NCBI GenBank assembly: GCA_964444805.1
Contig: CAYUIK010000012.1
Coordinates: 1-10,760 of the forward strand
Direction of reading: 5' to 3'
DNA from: RECG01 sp964444805
GTDB lineage: Bacteria; Bacillota_I; Bacilli_A; Acholeplasmatales; Acholeplasmataceae
Length of the DNA: 10,760 nucleotides
In this document: positions 1 through 6,080 of the stretch, one piece after another
How positions within the stretch are numbered: position 1 is the first letter of the stretch
Layout: each line of letters starts with the position of its first letter
The notes under the pieces: generated by a model
Database searches by the model: none
What the model was told of the DNA's origin: nothing
What the model saw: only the letters and a program-made list of their open reading frames with translations
Made by a program: the position numbers and the translations under genes

Positions 1-66
1 GGAGTCAAAAATACGTTCCGTAACATCATCATCGAACACGAGCATCGTGATGATGACGATTTCTAA
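1..66 (+). CDS. C-terminal end of an unidentified protein (partial)
   Basis: The frame opens at base 1 and reads 21 codons to a TAA stop at 64-66. The visible tail has a mixed hydrophobic and basic stretch (residues TFRNIIIEHEHR) followed by four aspartates and a final Phe. This acidic end is too short to assign to a family, and I do not recognise it. A rho-independent terminator starts about 33 bases after the stop, which supports a real gene end and a transcript ending here. Everything upstream lies outside the window. Confidence 0.6.
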   Translation, partial: GVKNTFRNIIIEHEHRDDDDF

Positions 67-98
67 GGTTGATCGTTACATATTCCATGTATCTCGCG

Positions 99-129
99 AC
101 CGCCCAGGCAAGTTGTGGGCGGTTTTTTT
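99..129 (+). terminator. Rho-independent terminator of the upstream partial gene
   Basis: An 8-bp perfect GC-rich stem, ACCGCCCA (99-106) pairing with TGGGCGGT (116-123), closes a 9-base loop and runs into seven T residues ending at 129. The polarity fits the plus-strand gene that stops at 66. Confidence 0.9.
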
Positions 130-283
130 ACTATGAAAATATTCGAATTAAAGATAAATAAAACGATATAATAAATATAATTATAAATAGTTAACATTTA
201 ACATATAGTTTAATTATAGTAAACATACGATTTTCAAGCACCATGGTTTTCATAGGCATACGCAAGAAGCGCATGGCATCAAT
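130..283. other. Gene-free gap with an AT-rich island
   Basis: I see no credible gene here. Bases 131-230 contain 15 G or C in 100, far below the flanking coding DNA. The word ATAAATA occurs three times in direct orientation (154-160, 171-177, 183-189), and TTAACA/TTTAACA repeats near 191-203. TATAAT-like hexamers occur, for example near 167, but none has a convincing -35 partner. The gap separates the plus-strand terminator at 99-129 from the end of the minus-strand operon at 284-316, so it lies between two converging transcription units. Confidence 0.5.
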
Positions 284-316
284 AAAACATCCTGCACGCC
301 TGGGCAGGATGTTTTG
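284..316 (-). terminator. Terminator of the minus-strand operon (probably bidirectional)
   Basis: A 12-bp perfect stem, AAAACATCCTGC (284-295) with GCAGGATGTTTT (304-315), surrounds an 8-base loop. Read on the minus strand it ends in a U-rich run directly after the nnr stop codon. The symmetric A and T flanks mean it could also stop plus-strand transcription. Confidence 0.88.
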
Positions 317-320
317 TTCG

Positions 321-1829
321 TCAACGTGTTACGTTCTGGTGTTTGATGACGACGGATAGTTCGTTGATGATATCGCGCGCGATCATCGAACGTTCTCCGT
401 GGCGCTTGCAAGCGAGGTCTCCGGCTCTTCCGTGTAAGAAAAGGCCTTTGATCGAGGCATCGAGCAAATGACAGCCTTGTGCCATCAAGGAACCGATGAT
501 TCCGGATAGAACGTCACCGGATCCTGCTGTTGCGAGACCGGGATTGCCGAACTCGGAAAAGTATGTCGTTTTACCGTCCGTCACGATGGTGCAGGGACCT
601 TTGAGCAGAACGGTAATACCCGTTTTTTCTGCGAAGGTCTCCGCGTATTTCAAGGGGTCGTTTTTGATCTCGTCGAGAGAATGATCGACCAAGTCGGCGA
701 ATTCCTTGAGATGTGGTGTGATCAGTACGTGTTCGAGCCGATCATATCGTTCGATCGTTCGTTTCAAATGGGTAAGTCCATCAGCATCGATGACCACGGG
801 TTTGCATTGATCGATCATCGGTTGAATCGGGTCGAAAGACCAAGCGGATTTTCCGAGTCCCATACCGAAGACAATGGCGTCCTTTTTTTGGAGATGCTGG
901 CAAAATTGTTCGTAATCGGCAAATGAGGCGGACATGATTTCCGGAACGATATTCAAACGATCCGGAAAACAGGAATAATCGTATGCGACGGTAACGAGTC
1001 CCGCGCCGGTACGCATTGCCGCTTGAGCGGCGAGGAGAGGTGCTCCCATCATCTCAGTCGATCCGCCGACAACAAGACAGTGGCCGAAATCGTATTTATG
1101 TGTGTTATGTCGTCGTCGTTCGAAGGTCATATTCTCTTGGCTAAGCAGTTGCCGTTTGATATGCAAGTCATTCGGCACCCGGACTCCGATATCGATGATC
1201 ATGCGTTTGCCATGGTAGTCCGGGGCATCACCGAGAAGATTTCCGGGCTTCTCATTTTGAATGATGAGCGTCGTGTTCGCTTTGATTGCTGTTTTGCACA
1301 GCCCGTTTCTAGCGTTGATTCCGCTTGGCAGATCGATGCTGATGACGTTCAATTTCGCCTCGTTGATCGCTTCGATGACGGACTGTCGAAACGCATCGAG
1401 TTTTTGGTCGAAACCCGTGCCGAACATGCCGTCAATGAGACAATCGACCCGCTCCAGCTCGTTTTTGAAAGATTCGAATGTCGTTTCATCGAGCTGGTTT
1501 TGTCCGGTATCTTTGTCCGTGACTCGTTTTAAAGCGTCGTTCATTTCCGTTGAGCGATGAGACGTGTTTCCGATCGTATAAATTCGAACGGAATAGCCCT
1601 CGTCGACGAGGCAAGAAGCGATGACAAGCGCGTCGCCACCGTTGTTTCCGGACCCTGCGAGCACGAGAATATCGTGTTTTCGGTCGATCAGGTTATGGTC
1701 CGTCATCACTTGAAACATGGCAGTTCCTGCCCGGTGCATGAGATCGAATCCGGTGATGCGATCAGTTTCGATCGTCATCCGGTCCGCGTGACGCATTTCT
1801 CCTTTAGTTAGTACTGTTCGAAAATCCAT
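321..1829 (-). CDS. nnr: Bifunctional NAD(P)H-hydrate epimerase / ADP-dependent dehydratase
   Basis: This protein repairs hydrated NADH and NADPH (NADHX, NADPHX). The N-terminal YjeF_N domain interconverts R and S epimers, and the C-terminal ribokinase-like domain dehydrates S-NAD(P)HX using ADP. With the ATG start it has 502 residues, normal for the fused bacterial form. Visible N-domain motifs are GSGNNGGD (59-66) and SIDLPSG (164-170). The C-domain begins near HKYDFGH (244-250) and carries VIDADGL (346-352) and GNPGLATAGSGDVLSG (428-443), whose Asp439 is the expected catalytic residue. The start is uncertain: an upstream in-frame TTG at 1835-1833 lies only 4 bases from a GGGGG ribosome site (1840-1844), whereas the ATG at 1829-1827 is 10 bases from it; I prefer the ATG. 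It is last in a four-gene minus-strand run and is followed at once by a terminator. Both domains look intact. Confidence 0.95.
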   Translation of the reverse strand: MDFRTVLTKGEMRHADRMTIETDRITGFDLMHRAGTAMFQVMTDHNLIDRKHDILVLAGSGNNGGDALVIASCLVDEGYSVRIYTIGNTSHRSTEMNDALKRVTDKDTGQNQLDETTFESFKNELERVDCLIDGMFGTGFDQKLDAFRQSVIEAINEAKLNVISIDLPSGINARNGLCKTAIKANTTLIIQNEKPGNLLGDAPDYHGKRMIIDIGVRVPNDLHIKRQLLSQENMTFERRRHNTHKYDFGHCLVVGGSTEMMGAPLLAAQAAMRTGAGLVTVAYDYSCFPDRLNIVPEIMSASFADYEQFCQHLQKKDAIVFGMGLGKSAWSFDPIQPMIDQCKPVVIDADGLTHLKRTIERYDRLEHVLITPHLKEFADLVDHSLDEIKNDPLKYAETFAEKTGITVLLKGPCTIVTDGKTTYFSEFGNPGLATAGSGDVLSGIIGSLMAQGCHLLDASIKGLFLHGRAGDLACKRHGERSMIARDIINELSVVIKHQNVTR

Positions 1830-1901
1830 GGTCAATTATCCCCCGATCGTTATATGTCTTGCATCGTTTCGTTCGATTCGATATCGATATGAAAACGATT
1901 T

Positions 1902-2588
1902 TTAGCCGAAAAGAATGACCAACATGTTCTGACCCCATTCGACGAGGTTGATGCCGAATAGACGAAGCAATAAAGCAATGGCGCTATACTTGACGGCTCG
2001 GCCCAGAGCGACTGCGAGAAGGAATCCCTTGCGGTTGAGTTTGAGCGCACCGGCGGTATAGATCGCCAGCGTAAATGGGAGGGGTGAGAATGCGAAAACG
2101 AACATCGCGAAATTCCCGTACCGATTGAGCTTGTCGTTCGATTTTCGGATGTCTTTCTGTTTGACTTTACGCATGAATAGATGTCGAAGTGTTTTGGTGA
2201 ACCGATAGCCGATGAACGCGAAGAACGTGTCGGCGAATACGGCGAAAACAATGATGCCGATGACATAGAGATTCGAGTAGATATCACTAGCCGAAAAGAT
2301 CCGAATCAGCTCGATATCAAAGACGGAAACCGGCAAGACCAGCAATGTCGCGATCGCGGATAATGAGAATAGAACGACGATACGTCTAAAAAACGCCATA
2401 ACCGTTGGAAACGTACTATCGAAGATCGAGATGGGAAAAACGATGACGAGGGCGAATAAAAAAATTAAGAATGTGACGAGAAGCGGTTTGTAAAGTGACT
2501 CCTCGCGTACTGAAATGATCTTACTGCGATAATTGTCGGCTTCATGCAGGTAGGATGGTCGCCGGCGTTGTCGGTATTGCCTTTTCAT
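1902..2588 (-). CDS. DedA/VTT-like integral membrane protein
   Basis: The protein has 228 residues. A strongly basic, Arg-rich N-terminus (about residues 1-30) is followed by hydrophobic segments near 33-54, 68-90, 106-128, 158-180 and 187-210. Its layout resembles the VTT/DedA (YqaA-like) family: a half-helix ending in FADTFFAFIGYRFTK (117-131), then FSPLPFTLAIYTAGAL (167-182) and a later GRAVKY (196-201), matching the family's short Pro- and Gly-rich loop and conserved Gly-Arg. DedA-type proteins are linked to phospholipid flipping and membrane-potential homeostasis; a lipid role here is inference. The ATG follows AAAGGGG with about 7 bases of spacing. It lies 33 bases after the DUF2784 gene and about 72 before nnr. 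The unusually basic N-terminal tail is not typical of the family, and the assignment rests on motif resemblance only. Confidence 0.72.
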   Translation of the reverse strand: MKRQYRQRRRPSYLHEADNYRSKIISVREESLYKPLLVTFLIFLFALVIVFPISIFDSTFPTVMAFFRRIVVLFSLSAIATLLVLPVSVFDIELIRIFSASDIYSNLYVIGIIVFAVFADTFFAFIGYRFTKTLRHLFMRKVKQKDIRKSNDKLNRYGNFAMFVFAFSPLPFTLAIYTAGALKLNRKGFLLAVALGRAVKYSAIALLLRLFGINLVEWGQNMLVILFG

Positions 2589-2621
2589 GTGCTGTCCCCT
2601 TTGGTTAATGAATGACGATCA

Positions 2622-3050
2622 CTAGATCGACTCGATCTTTCTTTGTGTCTTGCGTCTTGGCGGTATGAAAATGAGACTGATCAATACGATGCTGAAAAAC
2701 CCCACGTGCAAAATGGTGAAAAACCACGATGGAAAATCAAAAAAGATGATAAGCCTGAACAGTCGACCGACAAAGGAGATGTCCCAACTGGCGGTTTGAC
2801 CGGCTCTTTCCCGCAGTTGATACTCCCAGATCGTCAACGGACACATGACATTGGCGAGTGCTTGAGCGGCAACGATCCCGATTGAAACCAAATGAACGAT
2901 ACGAAACGTGACGTTGCGTACCCAGGACCAGCCGAGTATGCCTCCCATCATGATCAGTATGAGTCCGACGACGACGAACATGACGTAGAGAAAATGGAAA
3001 CCAACGATTATGTCCGCTAGAATAGCGTAGGTGTTCAACTGGATTGTCAT
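2622..3050 (-). CDS. DUF2784 family small membrane protein
   Basis: This is a 142-residue membrane protein of unknown function. Four hydrophobic segments are visible, near residues 10-38, 49-70, 95-112 and 114-130. Diagnostic features of DUF2784 are the N-terminal (Y)xxLADxxVxxHFxYVxFVVxG pattern (residues 8-29), with a His inside the first membrane segment, and the CPLTIWEYQLRERAG block (70-84). The C-terminus is basic and probably cytoplasmic. The ATG at 3050 follows GGGAG with 8 bases of spacing. It lies 28 bases after the patatin gene and 33 before the DedA-like gene, so all three should share a transcript. No catalytic residues are established for the family, and I infer no specific function. 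Confidence 0.85.
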   Translation of the reverse strand: MTIQLNTYAILADIIVGFHFLYVMFVVVGLILIMMGGILGWSWVRNVTFRIVHLVSIGIVAAQALANVMCPLTIWEYQLRERAGQTASWDISFVGRLFRLIIFFDFPSWFFTILHVGFFSIVLISLIFIPPRRKTQRKIESI

Positions 3051-3078
3051 AGAAAGTACTCCCGTTTACTAGAATGCA

Positions 3079-3891
3079 CTATTCGAGTGCGATTTTATGG
3101 TTCTCATAGTATGCCATCGTGTCTTCGTAGCCGAGTGTATAGGTTTTTTCGGTGTGTTTCTTACTGAAATTAAGGATACGACCGAGGTTTTTTTTGTGTT
3201 TGATCTCATGAAATCGGACACCTTTAAAACGATCGGTTGTGAAGAAAAAGGTACGATTCAGGTGGATGATGATGATTACATCACAACCGTGATCGACGAG
3301 CGGTTGTATGGGGATGTTGTCGACAACGCCGCCATCGTAATACTTTTTCTTGTCATATTCGACGGCAGGAAAGACGATGGGAATCGAGCACGATGCGATA
3401 ATCCCTTTGAAGGCTTCTTCGCGAGACAGGTTTTTAAGCGGAAGATAGATCGCTTGACGTTCTTTTTTGATGTAATGGCGATAACTGATGCGAAGGAGCT
3501 GAAAGACGCTGTCTTCGATATTTCCACCTTCAGCAACCGTCACGAACACGTCTTTGTCGTGCAAGTTGTCGAAATCGACGTTGCTGGTGATGATCTCTTC
3601 GAACAGGTCCATCTTATAGATGCCCTGGTCGATCGCGAGAAAACGCTCTTTGGTAAAACGACTGAAGAGGTTCTCTTGTTTTTGCAAGCTTTCACTGGGA
3701 ATATCGAACCAGACATCACGAGCCTTTTCAACGGACGTCGATGCAACCAAGGCGGCATTCGCGGCACCGATCGAGGTTCCGGAGTACGCCTTAACGTGTT
3801 GCAAAATATCGAGTTCTTTTAGCGCCATCAAAGCGCCGATCTGATAGGCGCCGCGGGCGCCTCCGCCTGTTAGGCATAGTCCAAGTTTCAT
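3079..3891 (-). CDS. Patatin-like phospholipase (RssA type)
   Basis: A predicted cytoplasmic Ser-Asp dyad lipid acyl hydrolase of 270 residues. The oxyanion-hole motif GGGARG is at 9-14, the nucleophile elbow GTSIG at 38-42 with Ser40, and the Asp motif DGGVVDN at 186-192 with Asp186, the family's DG(G/A) block. All catalytic elements are present, and the length is normal for bacterial single-domain patatins. No signal peptide or membrane segment is seen. The substrate is unknown: the family includes phospholipases A, lysophospholipases and thioesterases. It is the first gene of the minus-strand operon, under a probable extended -10 promoter at 3931-3939. It diverges from groESL, with about 210 bases between start codons. 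The ribosome site is weak (AAAGGGAT about 12 bases upstream, GGAT about 5). An ATG nine codons upstream opens a tiny frame whose TGA overlaps this start. Confidence 0.93.
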   Translation of the reverse strand: MKLGLCLTGGGARGAYQIGALMALKELDILQHVKAYSGTSIGAANAALVASTSVEKARDVWFDIPSESLQKQENLFSRFTKERFLAIDQGIYKMDLFEEIITSNVDFDNLHDKDVFVTVAEGGNIEDSVFQLLRISYRHYIKKERQAIYLPLKNLSREEAFKGIIASCSIPIVFPAVEYDKKKYYDGGVVDNIPIQPLVDHGCDVIIIIHLNRTFFFTTDRFKGVRFHEIKHKKNLGRILNFSKKHTEKTYTLGYEDTMAYYENHKIALE

Positions 3892-3930
3892 CGCTTATCC
3901 GATCCCTTTGATTTCATATCTTCTCTTCTC

Positions 3931-3939
3931 ATTTTACCA
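3931..3939 (-). promoter_or_regulatory. Extended -10 promoter for the patatin operon
   Basis: Read on the minus strand the bases are TGGTAAAAT: a TG one base upstream of TAAAAT, matching the TGnTATAAT extended -10 pattern with one mismatch in the hexamer. No good -35 is seen at 16-18 bases. The predicted start point is near 3924, giving a leader of about 33 bases. Confidence 0.5.
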
Positions 3940-4008
3940 CATCCTGTTGGAGAAATCTTAATGTTCAGTTAATATTTATAAGAAATCAATCGAAAAAAGG
4001 CGTAGGTC

Positions 4009-4036
4009 TTGACATCTTTCGAAAGATGGATATAAT
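4009..4036 (+). promoter_or_regulatory. groESL sigma-A promoter
   Basis: A consensus -35 TTGACA (4009-4014) and consensus -10 TATAAT (4031-4036) are separated by 16 bases. The predicted transcription start is near 4043, just before the CIRCE element. With both hexamers perfect, this should be a strong promoter that needs repression under normal growth. Confidence 0.92.
4013..4028. repeat. Perfect 16-bp palindrome inside the groESL promoter spacer
   Basis: CATCTTTCGAAAGATG is a perfect palindrome with no spacer. It covers the last two bases of the -35 and most of the spacer up to two bases before the -10. It is separate from CIRCE (4047-4073) and resembles neither CIRCE nor the CtsR direct repeat. 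A homodimeric repressor bound here would block RNA polymerase; that role is inference. Confidence 0.55.
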
Positions 4037-4046
4037 AGAAATTGAA

Positions 4047-4073
4047 TTGGCACTATTTATAACTGAGTGCTAA
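4047..4073 (+). promoter_or_regulatory. CIRCE operator (HrcA site), degenerate left arm
   Basis: TTGGCACTA (4047-4055), a 9-base spacer, and GAGTGCTAA (4065-4073) match the CIRCE consensus TTAGCACTC-N9-GAGTGCTAA. The right arm is perfect; the left arm has two changes, A to G at position 3 and C to A at position 9. It begins about 4 bases after the predicted start point and ends 13 bases before the groES ribosome site. Repression by HrcA with GroEL as co-regulator is known for this element; no hrcA gene is in the window. Confidence 0.93.
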
Positions 4074-4100
4074 TAAAAGATCAATTAAAGGAGGATCAAC

Positions 4101-4361
4101 ATGTTAAAGCCATTGGCGGATTATGTCGTTCTCACAGTGGAAAAGGAAGAACAGAAGACCGCAAGCGGAATTATTTTGACGTCCGAAAGCAAGGACAAGC
4201 AGGCGATCGCAAATGTATTCGCCGTCGGTCCTAAAGTCGAAGAGTTGCAAGTCGATGACCGAGTCATCTACGAGAGTTACTCGGGGACGAAAGTGAAACT
4301 TGACGGTGAGGAGTATCTCGTCATACAAGCGAAGCACATTCTCGCGAAAATCACGAAATGA
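4101..4361 (+). CDS. groES: Co-chaperonin GroES (short, probably roofless)
   Basis: GroES forms the heptameric lid that closes the GroEL cavity during ATP-driven folding in the cytoplasm. The 86-residue protein begins with the family's KPLADYVV strand. It carries the flexible GroEL-binding loop EEQKTASGIILTSES (residues 16-30), with the hydrophobic IIL anchor matching IVL in E. coli. The VFAVGP strand, VDDRVIYESYSGTKV and the C-terminal YLVIQAKHILAKI block are all present. Length is about ten residues below the usual 94-97. The missing part falls between VGP (42-44) and VDDRV (51-55), where most bacterial GroES have the GRVLENG-type beta hairpin forming the dome roof. The start is fixed by AAAGGAGG (4087-4094) with 6 bases of spacing. 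groEL follows after 16 bases. Confidence 0.97.
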   Translation: MLKPLADYVVLTVEKEEQKTASGIILTSESKDKQAIANVFAVGPKVEELQVDDRVIYESYSGTKVKLDGEEYLVIQAKHILAKITK

Positions 4362-4377
4362 AGGAGAGGATTAAACG

Positions 4378-5991
4378 ATGAGTAAAGACATCAAATACGG
4401 CAAGGATGCGAAAGAAGCGCTCTTGATCGGCGTCGATAAACTCGCGGATGCGATCAAGATTACGCTTGGACCCAAAGGAAGAAACGTTGTTCTCGACAAG
4501 GGTTATGGTTCACCCCTCATAACCAATGACGGTGTAACGATTGCCAAGGAAATTGAACTCAAGGATCCCTATCAGAACATGGGGGCGAAGCTCGTCTATG
4601 AAGTTGCGTCGAACACCAACGATGTTGCTGGCGATGGAACGACGACGGCGACTCTACTCGCGCAGTCGATTATTCATAATGGTTTCAAGGCGGTCGAACG
4701 TGGGGCAAATCCCGTATTGGTTCGAGAAGGCATCGAACGTGCGGGTAAGGAAGTCGCCAATCGAATCAAGCAAAAATCACGGTCTGTCGAAAATTCGACG
4801 GATATCGAAAGTGTCGCTGCGATTTCTTCGGGCAGTCAAGAAGTCGGTCAGATCATCGCCAAGGCGATGGATCGGGTCTCGAAGAACGGTGTCATTAGTG
4901 TCGACGAATCGAAGGGTTTTGATACCGAACTCGAAGTCGTCGAAGGCATGCAATACGATAAAGGCTACATTTCACCTTATCTCGTATCCGACCGTGAGTC
5001 GATGACAATTGAAATGGAAAACCCCTATGTTTTCGTCACCGACCAAAAGATTCAGACGATTCAAGATGTTCTCCCCGTTCTTGAGAAGGTCGTAAAAGAA
5101 AACAAACCGCTTCTGATCATCGCCGACGACATGGAAAACGAAGTGACATCAACGTTGATCGTCAACAAACTGCGTGGTACGTTCAATGTCGTCGCGACCA
5201 AAGCACCGGGCTTTGGCGACCATCAAAAGGACGTGTTGACCGATATCGCAACTCTGACGGGAGCGACTTTCTATGCGAAAGATCTCCAAATGAAACTGAG
5301 TGATGCGACCATCGACGATCTTGGACAAGTCCAAAGAGCAGTCATCAAGAAGGATACGTCGACGCTAATCGGCGGACAGGGTGAGAAAAAAGCGCTCGAG
5401 GAGCGGATTAAGGAAATTAAGGCACGCATCGATCTTTCAACATCCGATTACGACAAGAAACGTCTCGAAGAACGTCTCGCCAAGCTTGCTGGTGGCGTTG
5501 CCGTCATCAAGGTTGGCGCCGCCACTGAGAGTGAACTGAAAGAAAAGAAGTTACGTATCGAAGATGCCTTGAACGCGACCAAGGCGGCGATTGCCGAAGG
5601 CATTATCGCCGGGGGAGGATCCGTACTTATCGAGATCCATCAGGAGCTCAAGGATAGCCTCAAGGATGAAAACATCGATATCCAGCGTGGGATCCGTGCT
5701 GTTCTCGACAGTCTGCAAGTCCCGCTCGTGCAAATCGCTGAAAACGCCGGATTTGACGGTGCCGATATTCTCGAAATGCAAAAGACCCAAAAAGCCAATA
5801 ATGGATTTGATGCCAAGGAAGGCAAATGGGTCGACATGCTAAAGGCAGGAATTATCGATCCGACTAAAGTCACCCGTACGGCGATTATGAACGCGACGTC
5901 GATCTCCGCACTCATGATTACGAGTGAGGCAGCTGTGGTCGAAATCAAAGAAGAAAAAGAACAGGATGTTCCACAACCACCAATGTATTGA
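4378..5991 (+). CDS. groEL: Chaperonin GroEL (Hsp60)
   Basis: A 537-residue ATP-dependent folding chaperonin forming a double heptameric ring with GroES. Equatorial nucleotide-site motifs are GPKGRN (31-36), DGVTIA (51-56) and GDGTTTAT (85-92). The catalytic Asp396 is in LRIEDAL (392-398), and AGGG is at 411-414. The apical domain holds YDKGYISPYL (193-202), whose Tyr197 and Tyr201 correspond to substrate-binding Tyr199 and Tyr203 of E. coli, and KAPGFGD (275-281). The protein ends EKEQDVPQPPMY, without the Gly-Gly-Met repeats usual in bacterial GroEL; Mollicute-like GroELs also lack them. The ribosome site is AAGGAGAGG shortly before the ATG. A terminator begins 5 bases after the TGA. Control is by the upstream CIRCE. 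The gene is intact and shows no recoding. Confidence 0.98.
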   Translation: MSKDIKYGKDAKEALLIGVDKLADAIKITLGPKGRNVVLDKGYGSPLITNDGVTIAKEIELKDPYQNMGAKLVYEVASNTNDVAGDGTTTATLLAQSIIHNGFKAVERGANPVLVREGIERAGKEVANRIKQKSRSVENSTDIESVAAISSGSQEVGQIIAKAMDRVSKNGVISVDESKGFDTELEVVEGMQYDKGYISPYLVSDRESMTIEMENPYVFVTDQKIQTIQDVLPVLEKVVKENKPLLIIADDMENEVTSTLIVNKLRGTFNVVATKAPGFGDHQKDVLTDIATLTGATFYAKDLQMKLSDATIDDLGQVQRAVIKKDTSTLIGGQGEKKALEERIKEIKARIDLSTSDYDKKRLEERLAKLAGGVAVIKVGAATESELKEKKLRIEDALNATKAAIAEGIIAGGGSVLIEIHQELKDSLKDENIDIQRGIRAVLDSLQVPLVQIAENAGFDGADILEMQKTQKANNGFDAKEGKWVDMLKAGIIDPTKVTRTAIMNATSISALMITSEAAVVEIKEEKEQDVPQPPMY

Positions 5992-5995
5992 TGAG

Positions 5996-6029
5996 AAAAA
6001 TCCTTTCATTCCGATGGAAGGATTTTTTT
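5996..6029 (+). terminator. groESL rho-independent terminator
   Basis: Stem AAAAATCCTTTC (5996-6007) pairs with GGAAGGATTTTT (6016-6027) over 12 positions, with one G-T wobble, around the 8-base loop ATTCCGAT, and ends in a T run to 6029. It sits just after the groEL stop. Confidence 0.9.
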
Positions 6030-6042
6030 ATTGCCTGCGTCA

Positions 6043-6051
6043 TGTTATACT
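6043..6051 (+). promoter_or_regulatory. Extended -10 promoter for the SRAP operon
   Basis: TGTTATACT gives a TG one base before TATACT, five of six bases of the -10 consensus. The only -35 candidate at 17 bases is the T run of the groEL terminator, so it probably acts as an extended -10 promoter. The predicted start is near 6058, about 23 bases before the GTG start. Confidence 0.6.
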
Positions 6052-6080
6052 ATAGAAAACGGTTTAAGAGGTGAAAAATC

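Noticed and set aside
243..359. A 38-codon plus-strand frame starting MVFIGIRKKR
   Set aside because: It runs through the terminator stem and the 3' end of nnr in antisense and has no ribosome site.
1023..1532. A 169-codon plus-strand open frame
   Set aside because: It is antisense to nnr, which has full family motifs; it has no ribosome site and its product resembles nothing.
1850..2287. A 145-codon minus-strand frame with Ser-rich product
   Set aside because: It is in another frame of the DedA-like gene and its Ser/Arg-rich composition is that of a shadow frame.
3097..3822. A 241-codon plus-strand open frame opposite the patatin gene
   Set aside because: Long antisense frames arise here from codon bias. 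The minus-strand patatin has all catalytic motifs, and the plus frame has no recognisable domain.
3960..4100. CtsR operator upstream of groES
   Set aside because: No GGTCAAA-type heptad direct repeat is present.
4378..5991. Possible use of the Mycoplasma genetic code (TGA as Trp)
   Set aside because: TGA acts as a terminal stop in groES, groEL, SRAP and others, and Trp is encoded by TGG.
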